Made by a program: the position numbers and the translations under genes. This document shows positions 22,440 to 35,013 of a DNA stretch of 64,000 nucleotides, piece by piece. Location: the NCBI GenBank assembly GCA_003008705.1, contig PDUO01000083.1:66506-130505 (forward strand). Reading direction: 5' to 3'. Positions within the stretch are counted from its first letter, which is position 1, and each line of letters opens with the position of its first letter. The notes beneath the pieces were generated by a model. That model was not told the DNA's origin. It did not search any database and saw only the letters and a program-made list of their open reading frames with translations. The stretch is from Pezicula radicicola (Eukaryota; Ascomycota; Leotiomycetes; Helotiales; Dermateaceae).

Positions 22440-23460
22440 TTGTTAAAACACTCACCTCTCCAACTGAGCGATTTGAGGTCCAAAAACCTTTTCCCAGGAC
22501 ACAATGGTGTCCACCAGAGAAATTCCCGATCCCTTCGGGTACGTTTTGCAATACATATTAAATTCAGCAGTTCAATAATAGGTGATCATCTCGACTCCGG
22601 CTCTCTGAATATCAAAGAGGCCTTTCCACAAACCGCGACACTGCCGTTGGTTTTCCAGGCTAGTTCCGAACCCAGCTCTATCCATAAAGTCATAAGTCGC
22701 CATTTTCTCAGCTATACTGAAACAGCCGCAAGGTCCTTTAACCATGGGCAAGGTCGCGGGGCCGAGAAGTTTGGTTCGTCTCAAGATTATTTGCCAATAG
22801 ATGTTCTCGTTATTACCAATTTGGATGCAACTACCTGCATAAAACACGTTTCTTTTCATAATCAACGTAACTGCGCTTTTATAATCCAGACTAGCAAGCT
22901 ACCTAGTGTATGAACGAATTTAGGTCGTGTCTGTTGTAAGCTTCTTATCCTCAACTCAACGGCCGAAATTTCCTACCTTGTACATCCTTAGGTTTCAACA
23001 AGCCTGAAATAGATGAAGTAGATGTTGACGACCAACTGTTTTACAATTTCTGGTTCCAGGTGATAATTCGGGGCTCGATACGTCTGTTACAGGAGAAGGT
23101 TGTCCAGCGCTTAGTGTATCGCGTTGACTTGTCTCCGTTGCAGCCTCACTTGAGACTGACTCAGAGGGGTATCCAACAGAACAGATTTAGCAAGGTCTTC
23201 ACTTATGTCCCGCCTCGCTAAGGCTGTGCCAGTGCATCTCGAAAGGATAATCGTTGGCCAAAGTTACAGGTGCGGCATCGCCACTGGATAGGTCTACCTC
23301 TGCCGGTGTGTCCACGGACTCGGTTGCCGCAGCAGAGTCGGTACTGGACTCGTCCACTTCTGTGGATCTGCTGTGATCGTTTTGGCCTTCTGGGATATGA
23401 AAATTGAATGTTGAAGCCTTTAAAGAGAAATGTAGCTCTCTTTGTACTTATTCGCTTATG
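22440..23460 (-). pseudogene. Uncharacterised fungal protein, degenerate
   Basis: The minus strand reads a Ser/Thr-rich segment (STEVDESSTDSAAATESVD, VDLSSGDAAPVTLAND, YPFEMHWHSLSEAGHK) with stops at 23221 and close after, then SVGYPSESVSSEAATETS. Further on comes a globular part: IQIGNNENIYWQIILRRTK, LLGPATLPMVKGPCGCF, SIAEKMATYDFMDRAGFG, WKGLFDIQRAGVEMITYY, a TGA, and GSGISLVDTIVSWEKVFGPQ ending at a GTGAGT donor near 22450. I do not recognise the family. The stops are RIP-type. A hydrophobic minus-strand frame downstream (22108-22440) could be a further exon, but this is not supported by a clear acceptor. Confidence 0.42.
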
Positions 23461-23649
23461 CAATATAATTGAATATGTGGGGAACTGGGGAAATGTTCTA
23501 GGGAATGGTCCAAGCCTAATCATTTCTATCCCTAACGCTTGTGTAATAGTAGCTCCCCTTTAAAACTTATTATCGTTAGCTTTGCAAGCTGGTAGTGGCG
23601 CGATTAATGCTGGGGAATAGGAATGCAGGGTATCTCTGTGCAGGCCGCG

Positions 23650-24420
23650 CTCCAATCAAATCAAATCATTCCCGAAGCTCTAATCAGGCTAATGCATTCC
23701 TTGTACAAAGGCGGGCACAATTGAAAATCGTCCATTTTTAAGCGATAATATGGATTGCAACCATCCTTACAACTAGCTATTGAATTTTCTTTTGTGAAAG
23801 CTTGTCCCACTGGGTTATAGATATGGCATGACTCTTTGTAATCGTCTGTAAAACACCCCCAAAACATACCTAGCTTCCGAATAGTTACTGTTCTGTACTT
23901 TGACACAGTCTTCGTGATATTACTTGTCTGGTATTCGAGATGTATTTTGCTGGCCGTGTTTTGCTGAAACAACAATTGAGGCTTCGTCTGAAAAGATAAT
24001 ATGATTTCACTCCTCCAAAATCTAGTTCCTTCATGACCATACTATTTCTTACCTCTATGCCTTCTGGGTATCTGTAAGAGCGAGCTTTTTAGTTGGCTTG
24101 CAACGATTTAAACCCTTCGTACGAAGGCGTGTCTCAATCGTCCTACGGCAGACATAAAAGCCAAGCTCTGCTGCAACTACACATTGTAGCTTCTTACTTT
24201 GCTTTTTGTTCGGAATACAAGCTACAAAGATCTTATTTAGGTTGCCGTCCGTTAATAGTAGTTTGAGTGTAAGTTCTTACAGCCGGTTAGGATCGATCTA
24301 TCGAGTCATCCGATAGGCCCGCATTAGGTTGTACTAGCCGGAGACGATAGCCCTAGTATTAGCGATAAATTGTAGCTTCCTTAGGACCTAAAAAAAAGAC
24401 GCAAATGTTCATTAGCCTCT
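23650..24420 (-). mobile_element. Tc1/mariner transposase relic
   Basis: Reading the minus strand: VVAAELGFYVCRRTIETRLR and TKGLNRCKPTKKLALTD match the second helix-turn-helix of Tc1/mariner transposases. Then IIFSDEASIVVSAKHGQQ carries the first catalytic Asp (FSDE), followed after frame changes by FWGCFTDDYK. Multiple stops and frameshifts are present. The third catalytic residue region is not recovered and terminal repeats were not found. Confidence 0.68.
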
Positions 24421-26101
24421 AATCTCCGGTGATTCGGACAGGATTAGACGGGTAGCCAAGAAGTGCTACTTACCTAATGCATTTTACGGTTGATCTCGCC
24501 CTTGATCTTCTCTCTAGTCGCCTGTTCGTGTACTAGCAGGAAGACCTTCGCCTTGGCCACCAGGTATGCGAGAGTTAGAGTAGCACGAGGTTATGGTAGA
24601 TTGGCTGTAGAAAGCAGAAAGCAGCGGCCGCTCTAGATGGCTGTGAAGGTTTGTATAACTAAAGGTGTTCAGGGACGTTCTCAAACTTGTCTTTACTAAG
24701 TAGGGACTAGCTGATCCTTTGCAGATTCTAACGTCTATCCCTGTGTGCCGAAAAACCCTGTGTGCCGAAACGACTTCATGGTTTTGGGCTCTCAAATCTC
24801 TACCTCGTAAATATATAAAGTTATAGTCAGTTTGCTGTTGTTCTTTAGCTATTTCTCCACAAGGATTCGGATTGTGGTAAGAAAATACTACGGTTGTAGT
24901 GCTTCTGTCGGTCATCCCATCGACGGCGTTGAAAGCCGCTTTAGCTGTTCCCCCCTGCTCTATTATAACAGTTGGCCTGTCTCCAAATTTCGGGACCGCA
25001 GCACGAGGCTTCTATCAAGAATAAATATGCCTCTAAAGTTTAAAGACCTAGAGTACAAGGGATCTTCATGCCAGGTTTATCCGGACAAGGTGGGAGAGAC
25101 ACAAAACGCCATGCATCTTAATAAGCGAAGAAGGGCGCTTACATAATATCATATTCACAGTCACGCTAATTAGTCGTATTATATAGCTTATTATATTGAT
25201 ATCACATGAAGTTTGGCGTTCTTCTAGAAGTTTCCATGAGCAAGCCACGTCTCTGTTCTTCAGTTCGACTAGGCTTCTTGAGGCAGGCTCGACTTCTTAC
25301 TATACAGTGGAATTAGACTTCGTCGTAAATGGAAGGGAAGTTGCGATGAATCACCTCCGTTGTATGCATCTACCCGCCACTACCCCTGCAAACGGACGCT
25401 CCCCCACAAGTCCGTTGGCAAAACCGTCCTCTCATGTTCCTGATTGTATCTCTAGCGTTACGCCATACTGAGAGCCGCACTCCCACGGCACATATAATTA
25501 TAGTGAGAGAACGCTCAGATCGTTGTATTCAAATAAAAGAAGGCTACCTCTGATCCTTTAGTTTCCACCTCCCAATTATCTAATACTTAACCTTCCTACT
25601 CAATTCGACCTCTGCCACCTCAGCGATGTCCACCACTAATTCCAACGAGCCGTCCTTATATGACTAAAGAACAGAAGGCGCAGTACATACACCCTTTCTA
25701 AATTTCTCAACTCGTATAATAATGTCTCAAGGCTTTTTCTATGATTGCATTTGGTACGGAAGAGACCACACCAACCGCCAACCCGACCCAGGAGCTTGCC
25801 GTTCCCATGCCACGTGACAACCTCGGACTCAAACATAGCTGAGATATTCGCCTCCTCACCATGCAAGTGTCATCAGAAACAAGAGACTGCTCTGTTGACA
25901 GGCAGAGTCTGGCTAAGCGTTTAGTTTTCATACCAAAGTACTTTAACTGTGGGAGTTCCTAGAATGTACATGTTATACACATAACTTATGAGCTATGCTT
26001 GATTTCAAATCCGGTACCTTTGTAATCGAAGGATAGGGAAACTCGAACGCCGCGGTCGGGGGCTGCCGAGGAAGGATACGATGTAGTGATCCAAGTACAC
26101 T
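24421..26101. other. No gene recognised
   Basis: Intergenic DNA between the Tc1 relic and the HET gene. A short direct repeat CTGTGTGCCGAAA occurs twice at about 24740-24770. The several 70-130 codon frames on both strands overlap one another and have no motifs. Confidence 0.45.
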
Positions 26102-28228
26102 TCATGCTATCTTTATTACTTCCGCCTTGAAGGACTGCGAGTTCAAAGCTTCTCCTTTCATCAAGCCATGAATGTAACAGGGACTAATTAGCCTAAGGCT
26201 AGTTCCCGATGGCCGCAGAATAAATGGTGTTGGAGCACCGTTGAAAATCACAACAATATCCCCCTCTTGCGCCTCATGAGGGGCTTGTCCGATGTAACCT
26301 GCTGTAGTTGTAAAAAGCCTTCCGTCTCTCACTGCCATCATGATGTCATCCATAAAGCGTTCAGCCATCGTGGTCGTATGCTCAAGGAATATGGAGAATA
26401 TATCGGACTCGCTAATAGGTTCTCCACTGTCATCCAAAACTATTTGACTCGTAAGGCGCTGCACGGTTTCATCAATCATGAGTTTCCTTTTGTTTCTCGT
26501 TGTAGACAGAAAAGCATTCATATAACAAAAGGAGATGAATGATTGATGTTCCTCCTCGGTAGCCTCGGATTCGAGACCTTTTTGTTGATTCTTTAGCGCT
26601 GTTCGCCATAGAACCTCTTCTGTACTTTCCCCGGAAGGATAGGGACCGATCTCCTCAAGTAGGTTTGCAATGGTCTCAATGAACCGGGAGGCCATACTGT
26701 ATCGAGGAGAATATTTCGGTCTGCGGCGTAGGAGATCCAAAATGGATTTCAGCCATTCAGTTATCTTCAAGTAAAGTCCGCCTATCATACATTTCCTTGA
26801 ATGCTCTTGAGGAGAAGGATGATGAACAACTTGTGTGATAATTCCGACCCGATAGCCTTGCACTAGGAGTGTGTCTGACTCGCCAAGATCAATGCTCCGG
26901 GAGCTTCCCCCGGCACAGGCATATGTCGTTAGCAATCCTGAGGCGGGCCCGAAATCTGGGAAAAACATGCTAGATGTTTCTTTTCGGCTGGTCAAATTCG
27001 GTACCCAGCTGGGCATGCCCTCCCCCGAATCACACTTGCAGGCCGCATACAGGAGCTTAACGCCATCGCCATGAGACACTGCAAACCGAGCGAACTGTTT
27101 ATAAGTCTCCGAGACCGGTAGATCGTAGCGCGGTGATAGCTCCTGCTCCTGCTCTTCTTCCGAAAGGCCGACGAAGGCATATAGGTAGTCTCTCGGGTCT
27201 GTGGCAACCACGCGGCCGACCATATCCAGCAGGTCGAGCAGCGAGATACTGCGCATTGCCTCTTGTTCGGTTGGACGGATCAGGAGTGTTAAGATGAAAT
27301 GATGGATGGCGTTTCTATCTGTAACGTCTGCAGAGTTCGAAACGGCTACAAGATGTCTGGCAGCGGACTGTACAATATATGCAAGAACGAATCCCGGAAG
27401 GCTCCAGCTTCCGCAGATGAACACCAGACGCCTGGCAAGAAGAGCTTCCTGCACGACCCAAGCGCGGGCGAACCACGGCTTGTTCAAGAATTTGGCGTAC
27501 GCTCTCCATATTGTGTGATTTGCAGGGGGCAATCCGAAGTTCTCATAGTCTCCTTCCTTGATGATGTAGTCCCAGATGCTGAAGTCAGCATCTGGAGGCG
27601 GTGAGGATTTCTTGTCCCAGAGACCAAGAATGGTGGGGAAGAGAGATGCTAGGTGTTGGCTGTCATCTGCATCCTCTCCAAGATATGCAATGACTCGCTC
27701 CGCATGAGTGTAGATCTGACGCATCTGTCCAACCTGGTTATTGCGCTCTAGGTAATCCTGCTGGTTGATGCAAATCGCGTCCACCCAGATTAATGTGAAC
27801 TCCGCTGATGGGTGCATGCAGCTTCGAATATTCCGCAATGCGGCATCAAGATTCCTTGTAGTGGCTAGAACGTTGCCTTGCAATTCGATTGAAGTATTGC
27901 CTCCAGGACTTCCCCAAGTATATGAAAGGTAGTCGTAGGGTAGAGAGTCATCAATAACTTGGTCAATGAGAACCCCCTTCAGCAGGTGATTAGGGGATTC
28001 GGAACGGAATAGACAGAGTAGACGAAAGGTGCGTTTCGCTGGAAGGATGGAGTAGATGTGCCCGGAGAATTCTGACCGTCGTTTTAGCAGCTTTTCTACA
28101 GAACGCACGGTACTGTCATCGCATCGAGTTGGCCCAAGGTTAAGGTCTAAGCCATCGTCTGCTTCCGCCGGCTCTTGCGAGCCTTCTGGTGGAGGTGTGT
28201 GCGATCGTGTCGAATTAGCTCGAACCAT
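26102..28228 (-). CDS. HET-domain (heterokaryon incompatibility-like) protein, 708 aa
   Basis: Intact single-exon gene. HET-domain proteins act in fungal self/non-self recognition and trigger cell death after fusion of unlike hyphae; most paralogues have no known partner. The HET core runs from about residue 97 to 262: PYDYLSYTWGSP (98-108), LIWVDAICINQQDYLERNNQ (147-166), QMRQIYTHAERVIAYLGED, and ARAWVVQEALLARR (255-267). A short acidic N-terminus precedes it. The C-terminal part has the usual GDIVVIFNGAPTPFILRP segment seen in many HET proteins. The start at 28228 gives the expected lead into the domain. There is no NACHT or WD-repeat module. It has no RIP-type stops, unlike neighbouring relics. 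A hAT-like MITE ends 135 bp upstream of the start. Confidence 0.93.
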   Translation of the reverse strand: MVRANSTRSHTPPPEGSQEPAEADDGLDLNLGPTRCDDSTVRSVEKLLKRRSEFSGHIYSILPAKRTFRLLCLFRSESPNHLLKGVLIDQVIDDSLPYDYLSYTWGSPGGNTSIELQGNVLATTRNLDAALRNIRSCMHPSAEFTLIWVDAICINQQDYLERNNQVGQMRQIYTHAERVIAYLGEDADDSQHLASLFPTILGLWDKKSSPPPDADFSIWDYIIKEGDYENFGLPPANHTIWRAYAKFLNKPWFARAWVVQEALLARRLVFICGSWSLPGFVLAYIVQSAARHLVAVSNSADVTDRNAIHHFILTLLIRPTEQEAMRSISLLDLLDMVGRVVATDPRDYLYAFVGLSEEEQEQELSPRYDLPVSETYKQFARFAVSHGDGVKLLYAACKCDSGEGMPSWVPNLTSRKETSSMFFPDFGPASGLLTTYACAGGSSRSIDLGESDTLLVQGYRVGIITQVVHHPSPQEHSRKCMIGGLYLKITEWLKSILDLLRRRPKYSPRYSMASRFIETIANLLEEIGPYPSGESTEEVLWRTALKNQQKGLESEATEEEHQSFISFCYMNAFLSTTRNKRKLMIDETVQRLTSQIVLDDSGEPISESDIFSIFLEHTTTMAERFMDDIMMAVRDGRLFTTTAGYIGQAPHEAQEGDIVVIFNGAPTPFILRPSGTSLRLISPCYIHGLMKGEALNSQSFKAEVIKIA

Positions 28229-28362
28229 GTTGATTGATGAAGTGAAGTGCCTGTGAGATATTACGATCCCACATGAGGCAGCTGGAATGAATGGCGAAGA
28301 ACCTTTTAGGGCCTTGGTGCCTAAGGCTTCAAACCCGCCCGCTCTGTGTACGTACGTAGTAC

Positions 28363-29156
28363 TTATCTCATAAATCAGACTCTATTTCGATAATTCACTT
28401 TATTGCTTATTATAACTAACTAATTAGAGTGCGATAAAGCGAATTCGATAATATACTTTACCTATTAAACCAACTCTAAATTTAATAATAGTAGGCTTAT
28501 TTAAAAGCTCGACTTCTACTCTATTTGTCTAATTGACTAAGAAGCTAATATTTTGTAGATAAACTAGGGCGTAGAGCCACGAACCAGAGCCTCTGCGCAG
28601 CCTGAACCAAGGCCTCCTAGAGCTACGAATTATACTACCCGCACTAAGCCGCACTACCCACCTACTTCGACTACCCCCTGTAAATCGATGAAATATAAGG
28701 ATAGTAATTAATTAATTAATTGTCTAAGGATTATATAAGCTTAGAGACTATTAGAGTATATATAGTTATATATATAGTTATATTATAGAGATTAAAGGGG
28801 GTTATAAAATAGTAGTTTTATCTAATAAAACTTAAGAAATAATACTATATTTATAATATTATACTTCTACTTAAAGGTATTAATATATAAGTATTTTAAA
28901 TATATATTAATTAAAAGAGGAGAATCTACTCTATCTATATAATAGGATACGAAGATAATAGTATTATTATAGAAATAGTTATTTAATAAAAGATACAAAG
29001 TTTTAATTTTACCTAATAGCTTTATGCTAAAATAGGAACTATTTTTCCTTAGATGCTTCGCTAGAGATTTGCCCTTCCTTCTGTATATGGTTTAGCTTAC
29101 TCTCGCTTAATAAATCTACGGTAATTCTCTGGCGTACTGTCTGATTTATGAGATAA
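28363..29156. mobile_element. hAT-like MITE, 794 bp, perfect TIR and 8-bp TSD
   Basis: The terminal inverted repeats are identical over 18 bp (TTATCTCATAAATCAGAC at 28363-28380; its complement at 29139-29156). The flanks carry the same 8 bp, CGTAGTAC, at 28355-28362 and 29157-29164. The interior is TpA-rich with no transposase. An 8-bp duplication fits the hAT superfamily. It lies in the 5' flank of the HET gene. Confidence 0.93.
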
Positions 29157-29164
29157 CGTAGTAC

Positions 29165-30102
29165 ACACTTAGGATCACTGATATGGGACACCGTTTTGAA
29201 TTCCCTAAGGGCCTATAAATACAGGCTACATATCACTGTATATAACCAGTTAGTTCACTATCAATTCACTTGCTGCCTAAGTCAGCCCACACAGATATTT
29301 GCAACAGCCTGATATCGGATTACATGCCACGTGATTACAAAACTGTAGCCTGGTTCAGTTGATAATTGGTCTATACAGTGATCCCTGTAATGCACTAACA
29401 CTATCTATAGTAGGAAAATAAAGTGCAAACCCGGAAACAGATTCTGCTGGCGACTATCTTGTGACAGAAACTGCCAGTGGCACGTTGGCACGACCACCTA
29501 ATTGGCTAACTGCGGGCATATTCTGGCTCCTTGAATTGTGTAATCCACTTTAAGTTACAATATTGACTGTACTGTATTGAGAAGTACAGCTTTTTTTTGA
29601 ATACGTACCTGAGAATGAATTTGATCGAAATTAGAGAGGGTCGAATTTTTTTTGATAGGGTCGCTGGGCAGGGATGGACATTAAGGTGTGTGTGCCATGC
29701 TTGCGGAGATCGTTTATAGTTTTGCCACATTCTCGCAATGACGCAAATGTCGCCCTAGGTAATAATACTAGCTTCGACTATCGAATTAACGCAAGGAGGA
29801 CTACTAGATACGTCTAAAGTATTTTAATTTCCAAAACCTTATTCATGCGTTTTAATAAAGATTTTTTCTATTGATTTTATTGATTCCTATTCTTATGAGT
29901 ATAATTAAGAAGTATAGGAACTCCAACCCTTTGGGACCTTATCCTTTATCTCTAGAGAAGAATTAATATAAAGATCGAGGAATTAGTACAGAGCTAGCTC
30001 AAGGATTTAACTTTTCTTTCAGAACAATGTCTTCGGCCGGCATTATAACCTACCCAACGCCGAATTATGTGGTATTTCTTCCCCTGCCTAAAGAATGTTA
30101 CT
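29165..30102. other. No gene recognised
   Basis: Contains TATAAATA at about 29214 and TATATAAC at about 29239, which could be promoter or LTR-like, but no element ends are defined. The minus-strand frame 29506-29730 has no motif. Confidence 0.4.
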
Positions 30103-31682
30103 ATGTCCTAACATACGGACTTTGTATAGAACCCTATCAACCGAGATACTCAGAGCTATGCCATCACGGGTACAGTGACCGGCGTTACCACTATCTTCGT
30201 TCTTATACGGCTCTATGCAAGGGCCCGAATGGTAAAATACTTTGGGAAAGATGACTGGATTATTCTTTTAGCCATAGTAAGATTTGGATCTATTAAGGAC
30301 ACACTACATTTAGGTTAAATACAACATATGCTAAGATGTATCTATATAATAATAGATCTTAATGTTAGCACTATTCGGGCTTGAATGTCAATGTAAGTAG
30401 TATAATAGCCTACGTTTAGAAATCTGCTATTTAGTTTACCATTTACTTCTATCTAATAGACTCTAACTCCTGGGGGTTTAGATATTAAACTCGGCGGCGC
30501 AAGACATATCTGGGATATCCCACCATCGCAAATATCTAGTTTACTCGTAGTATTATTAAATCTTGCCTAATACTCGTTTTATTACACTAACAAGCAGTTT
30601 TCCCTAGGTTATTTACGTCGTCCCATTCTTTTATTTACTCGGCCTTGCTTTTGCTAAACTCTCAGTCCTCACCTTTTACCTTCGAATTTTTGTCTCGCCC
30701 AGATTGCGAATCATTATTTGGCTCACTACAGCCTTCACAACCTTACACGCTCTTTCTTCTCTATTAGTATTAGTTTTCAAATGTATACCCGTGAAAGCTT
30801 CTTGGGATCCATTAGCAGCGAAGCACGCATCCTGTATAGATACACACACGCTTCAAATTATGCTTCTCTCGATCAACCTCTTTATAGATATAATTATCTT
30901 AGCTTTACCGATTCCAGAGTTTTGGAGTAAGTTATCCTATACTTCGTATATTCCTTCTCACTAATTCGAAGTTTATCTACAGCCCTTCCACTTCCTATTA
31001 GGCGCAAAATCTCTCTTATCTGTTTGTTTTCTTTCAGCATAGTGTACGTATTATCTACATAAATAAAAATTTCCTATTTTAAGATAGGAGCTAAAGTATC
31101 TAACAAAGGCTCCCTAGTGCTTGTACTGCGTCCATAATTCGCTTTACTAGAACTTTCGTTGTGTTTAATAGTAATGATGCATTTTGTAAGTCGACCTAGT
31201 TGATTTGTCTAAATGTATTTTACCCAGCTATAGCACCACTAACAATCAACTTAGGGGAGTCTTACCAGATATCGATGTTCTTTTTCGTCGAGTTAGCATG
31301 CTTTATAATCGCTCCCTCAATTCCAGCATCGAAACCGTTTTGGGCCAAATGCTTCCCACAGTTGCAAAGCATCAGTAGAAATGAGGATAATTCCGCGGGG
31401 AAAGCTACAGATCAGATGTTGCAGCCCCCGCACTCGGCTTCTAGCATCCTAGACAGACACCAACATAATACTGGTATCATGCTTTGCGATGTCCATTGTG
31501 AGACGGAAAATCCCAGAACAGCGACTTCAATAGCACTGAGTGGTAAAGGAGACAGCGGGAACAAAAATTTAGGGGATTGTCGGGTTGAAGCAATAGGAGA
31601 ATCGCTCGAAGATAGACAAATCTTTACTACCATTGAGCAGTTTTCTAAGGGAGAAAAGGACCACCCTGTACCTTCAAACTGA
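30103..31682 (+). pseudogene. SAT4-like rhodopsin-domain protein with two N-terminal nonsense codons
   Basis: Exons in phase: 30103-30276 (TTIFVLIRLYARARMVKY, FGKDDWIILLAI), 30460-30546 (LDIKLGGARHIWDIPPSQIS), 30608-30926 (GLAFAKLSVLTFYLRIF, LLVLVFKCIPVKASWDP, LFIDIIILALPIPEFW), an exon near 30976 (LPLPIRRKISLICLFSFSI) and a final exon ending at 31682 (VELACFIIAPSIPASKPFW plus a long polar tail). All three early splice joins use GT-AG and preserve frame. TAA at 30109 and TAG at 30127 lie between the Met and helix 1, and both fit CAA/CAG to stop by C-to-T. One intervening exon between about 31060 and 31200 is not resolved. Otherwise nearly complete, so inactivation looks recent. Confidence 0.75.
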
Positions 31683-34600
31683 TCTACGGTCTAAGAAGCT
31701 GCAAAATCTATAGTTAAATTAGTAATTTTAACTAGGTTTACACTCTCCAACCTCGAAGTAGTCCTGACCGACCAAGGACGGCTTTATCAAATCCAGAAAC
31801 GAGACCTCCAAACCATTGATTGGTACATTGTATCAACAAGTATATCAAAACTCATTCAGCGAGCTTAGAAATTTTGCAAGGATGAGGGAAAGTATGTTGT
31901 GGTCAGCGGTTACTCGTTTAATGGAAATTAAAATGCATCACTTAAACACCTTGTACCAGGGAGCCCGAAGCATTGGTGTGACTTGATTATTTAAAGACGG
32001 TATATAGCATATTGAGAAGTTATTAAATGGAAGACTGTCGTATAATAATAGAACTAAAGAAATAGCAACTGCTTCCTCTATATCCGTACATAAAGACTTA
32101 TATAATAATTGTCAGAAACGCCATAACACTGGCATAAATGAGAGCCCCTATAAACTGATTACTTACATCTCCTTTCTCTATTCCAATAATTGGCCCGAAA
32201 CCTTAGATCTTCGATTTCACGAGGTATAGACTGACAGGAGGTATAATAAACGGAACACAAAATAACCTATAGATGTAGGAATAAACAGGACCGACCACTT
32301 ATCGCGGAGGGCTATGGTGGTTATACTTAAGGATGTTTTGAGAATCATAAGGGAGCGGGGATTTAGATCTTCGTATATAAATACGGCAATCATCATTAGA
32401 GATTACCCTCTACGTCCGTTCTTCTAAATAATGCCTTGCTTAACGATGCACATTCATTCAGCAGCAAGGGAGCTAGCTTATCTTAGCTATCTAATAACAA
32501 CATCTAGGGGAAGCGACGAGGTGTGGTCCATATGTCTTGATGCCAAATCATAGTTGGCACCTTATCAATTTTAACATTACACCCTCGCTTATTGAAAATA
32601 GGAGCTAGCCACGTGATCCGATGGACTTGTTAGCGGAGCAGGTCAGGGGTCAAATCACTAATCTTCCAACAAATTAGCGTAAGAAGAGTTAATGCTCTAA
32701 TACTACGGCGGACACTTATATAGAGCATTATCAAAGGTAGGCAATAATACTTCTCAAGAGTCATCAAAAGGCTGCAGTAAGCTGCAGTAACACGTTACAC
32801 ATACCAAAGTAATGCCAAGGAGGTCGAAACAACTCACCGTATTCTAATAGGACTCGTGTCTTTAGGCTTAGAGCATTAAGCTACGAATAGGACAAAATTA
32901 TAAGTACTAACCGACTACGCTTTGAGTTATAGGGTGTTTCATATAAGGGGAACTATTCAAAAATCGATTATCCAACTAGATCATCTGAAACGGACTATCT
33001 AAACTGGACTATCAGAAACGGAACTAGTTTACTCCCATAGTTTGGGTGGGGAAAAATTCGATTTGCCCCCAAATCCATTCACAAGTTGAGGATAGGGGTG
33101 AAGGAAGGGTGTCGAATCTGTTGGGTTTAAGGGGGCTCAGGGGGTGTGCCAAGAGATTGAAGAATGCTTGTCTTTTTTAGAAGTCTATGGACTTCCAACG
33201 TACGATTAACTACCGGGATAAGCAAGCGCAGTTCTCCAGCTGCCAGAAACGATAGCTAGGTTAAAATCAAGGTAGAGTGTTGATAAATCTCACGGCAGCG
33301 ACGTTTGTTTGCCTATGATGTTTACCTCGCCTATACACTCAATTTACTAGACAAAGAGAGGAAGTTAGCATAGCAATGCAAAAGCGGCTACTAAGGCCAC
33401 GGGTGGCGAATTCCCATGCGTACGGGGAGGTAACCATGGGCCTGGCCCTAGCGCTTCTGCAACGGAATTTCCCGCTGCCTTTGCACACCGCGGACTGAAG
33501 TGAGATTAAGGTGCTATTTAGAAATAGTGACCGATCTATCAATTCCAACTTCACTGTGTTTTCAAACTGAGTCCCTGTTTAAACACAGGAGGCATCTCTC
33601 TTAAGTCATCCATCAAATCCACCACAAATTAAATGAATGACAATGTATACCGCAGAAAGAGACTCTATGGAAACGCCACGTGAATCTCAGATGCAACCAC
33701 GAAATACACCAAACACGCTTAAGGGACAAAAGCATCACTTCCTAAGATTTCTGACTAAGATGTGTAGCGGTCCTATCCCCAACTTCTCGACCGCAGTTCC
33801 ATCACTCTTATACGAAGACAAAACTCGAATGCCATTAACAATAACGGTCTTTGGGCGCGCTAAGCTGTGCTGCCTGGCAATGCGTCACCACGTGTAACGG
33901 CAAAGCAAAACAAAGCAAAGAGAGGGCAATTGAATGAACTCCAATTACTCTATCTGATGTTGTTGCGTCATCTCTGAAGAAGAAGAAGAGTAAGAGCAAG
34001 ACCAAGAAGTGGTAGGCTAGTGCCCACCTGACCCAACACACGGCTGAACACTACCAAGCTTCCCCTGATCTAGCTTACGGAGCACGAATTTGTCGATACT
34101 GTTCTCTGCTACCGCAGTCGACATACTAGCATTCAAGTTCTTCATGCAACAGACAGGAACGCAGCCAAGCAGCTCATAACGCCAATGCGCGATACAAAGG
34201 TTGCCGGTCCGATCCTAAGGGCAGCCTGTCGCCATGTAGGATGGTATCTGGCGACCGGGTCCTTGGCAAGAGTGATTGGCATCGAGGAGTACCTGATCCC
34301 ACACGTCTAGGGTTATTACTGTGTATTTTCTTCGAAATAACTTCTATAAAAGTTGATTGATAATACTTTAGTTATTACTTATTCTATACGTTATAATCTT
34401 TAAGCATGCTTTTTCTATGCCTTAATATTATTCTCGTAGCTTAGAACTAGAAGAAGATTTGGGGAAAATGAGTCAAATTAATATATAATAATTCTTTTGA
34501 ATTTATATTAAAAAGGAGGAAAGTTTCGCGCAAAAGAGTTGGGCGATTTATGAAAGGTGTAAAATATAGCTCGGCGATATTTGCGGTTTTTTAAAGCCTT

Positions 34601-35001
34601 ATGCGTGAAGATCAACTGTGGCTAGAGATAAGGAGGCGCAGTAAAAATAATCTTTCTACCTCAAATATACGGCTCTATATATCCAAAATATAGATAGATT
34701 ACATGTGAGAAAAGGTTGGCTTTTATGTAAATACAAGTGAAGTTTATAACAAAACAATAGAATACTACAGTACTAATAAATAGTAAAGGAATAGCTTTAT
34801 GGCGAATGCCGTTCGTTATTGACGCTTTTGTAGCAACCTGGATAGGCCGACTTTGCGTGGCTAACCGCGCCCAGAAATCTAACGCCACCATACACGATGG
34901 CTGTTTGCGGTAGTCGAATGCTAGTTTACGGTCTTTGCTCGATGCGGACTGTAATGCAATATAGTGCTCTTTAGGAATGAAGCTTATTGGTTAGTTGCTC
35001 G
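31683..35001. other. Long stretch with no confident gene
   Basis: Only short frames occur. A plus-strand run of about 45 codons at 31735-31868 (EVVLTDQGRLYQIQKRDLQ) looks protein-like but is unplaced. Near 32990-33030 two imperfect copies of a GGACTATC-containing unit are adjacent. No RNA gene, LTR pair or terminal inverted repeat was found. Confidence 0.45.
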
Positions 35002-35013
35002 TTAGGGTTAGGG
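35002..35013 (+). repeat. Interstitial telomere-like motif, two TTAGGG units
   Basis: TTAGGGTTAGGG occurs upstream of the intact rhodopsin-domain gene. Two units are too few for a telomere and may be chance or a remnant; a reverse-orientation pair occurs at 46488-46499. Confidence 0.6.

Noticed and set aside
22440..22510. tRNA-like string on the minus strand (GCTCAGTTGGAGAGGTGAGTG)
   Set aside because: It resembles a D-arm, but no acceptor stem, anticodon loop of correct form or T-loop (GTTCRAAYC) follows. It lies in a coding frame ending at an intron donor.
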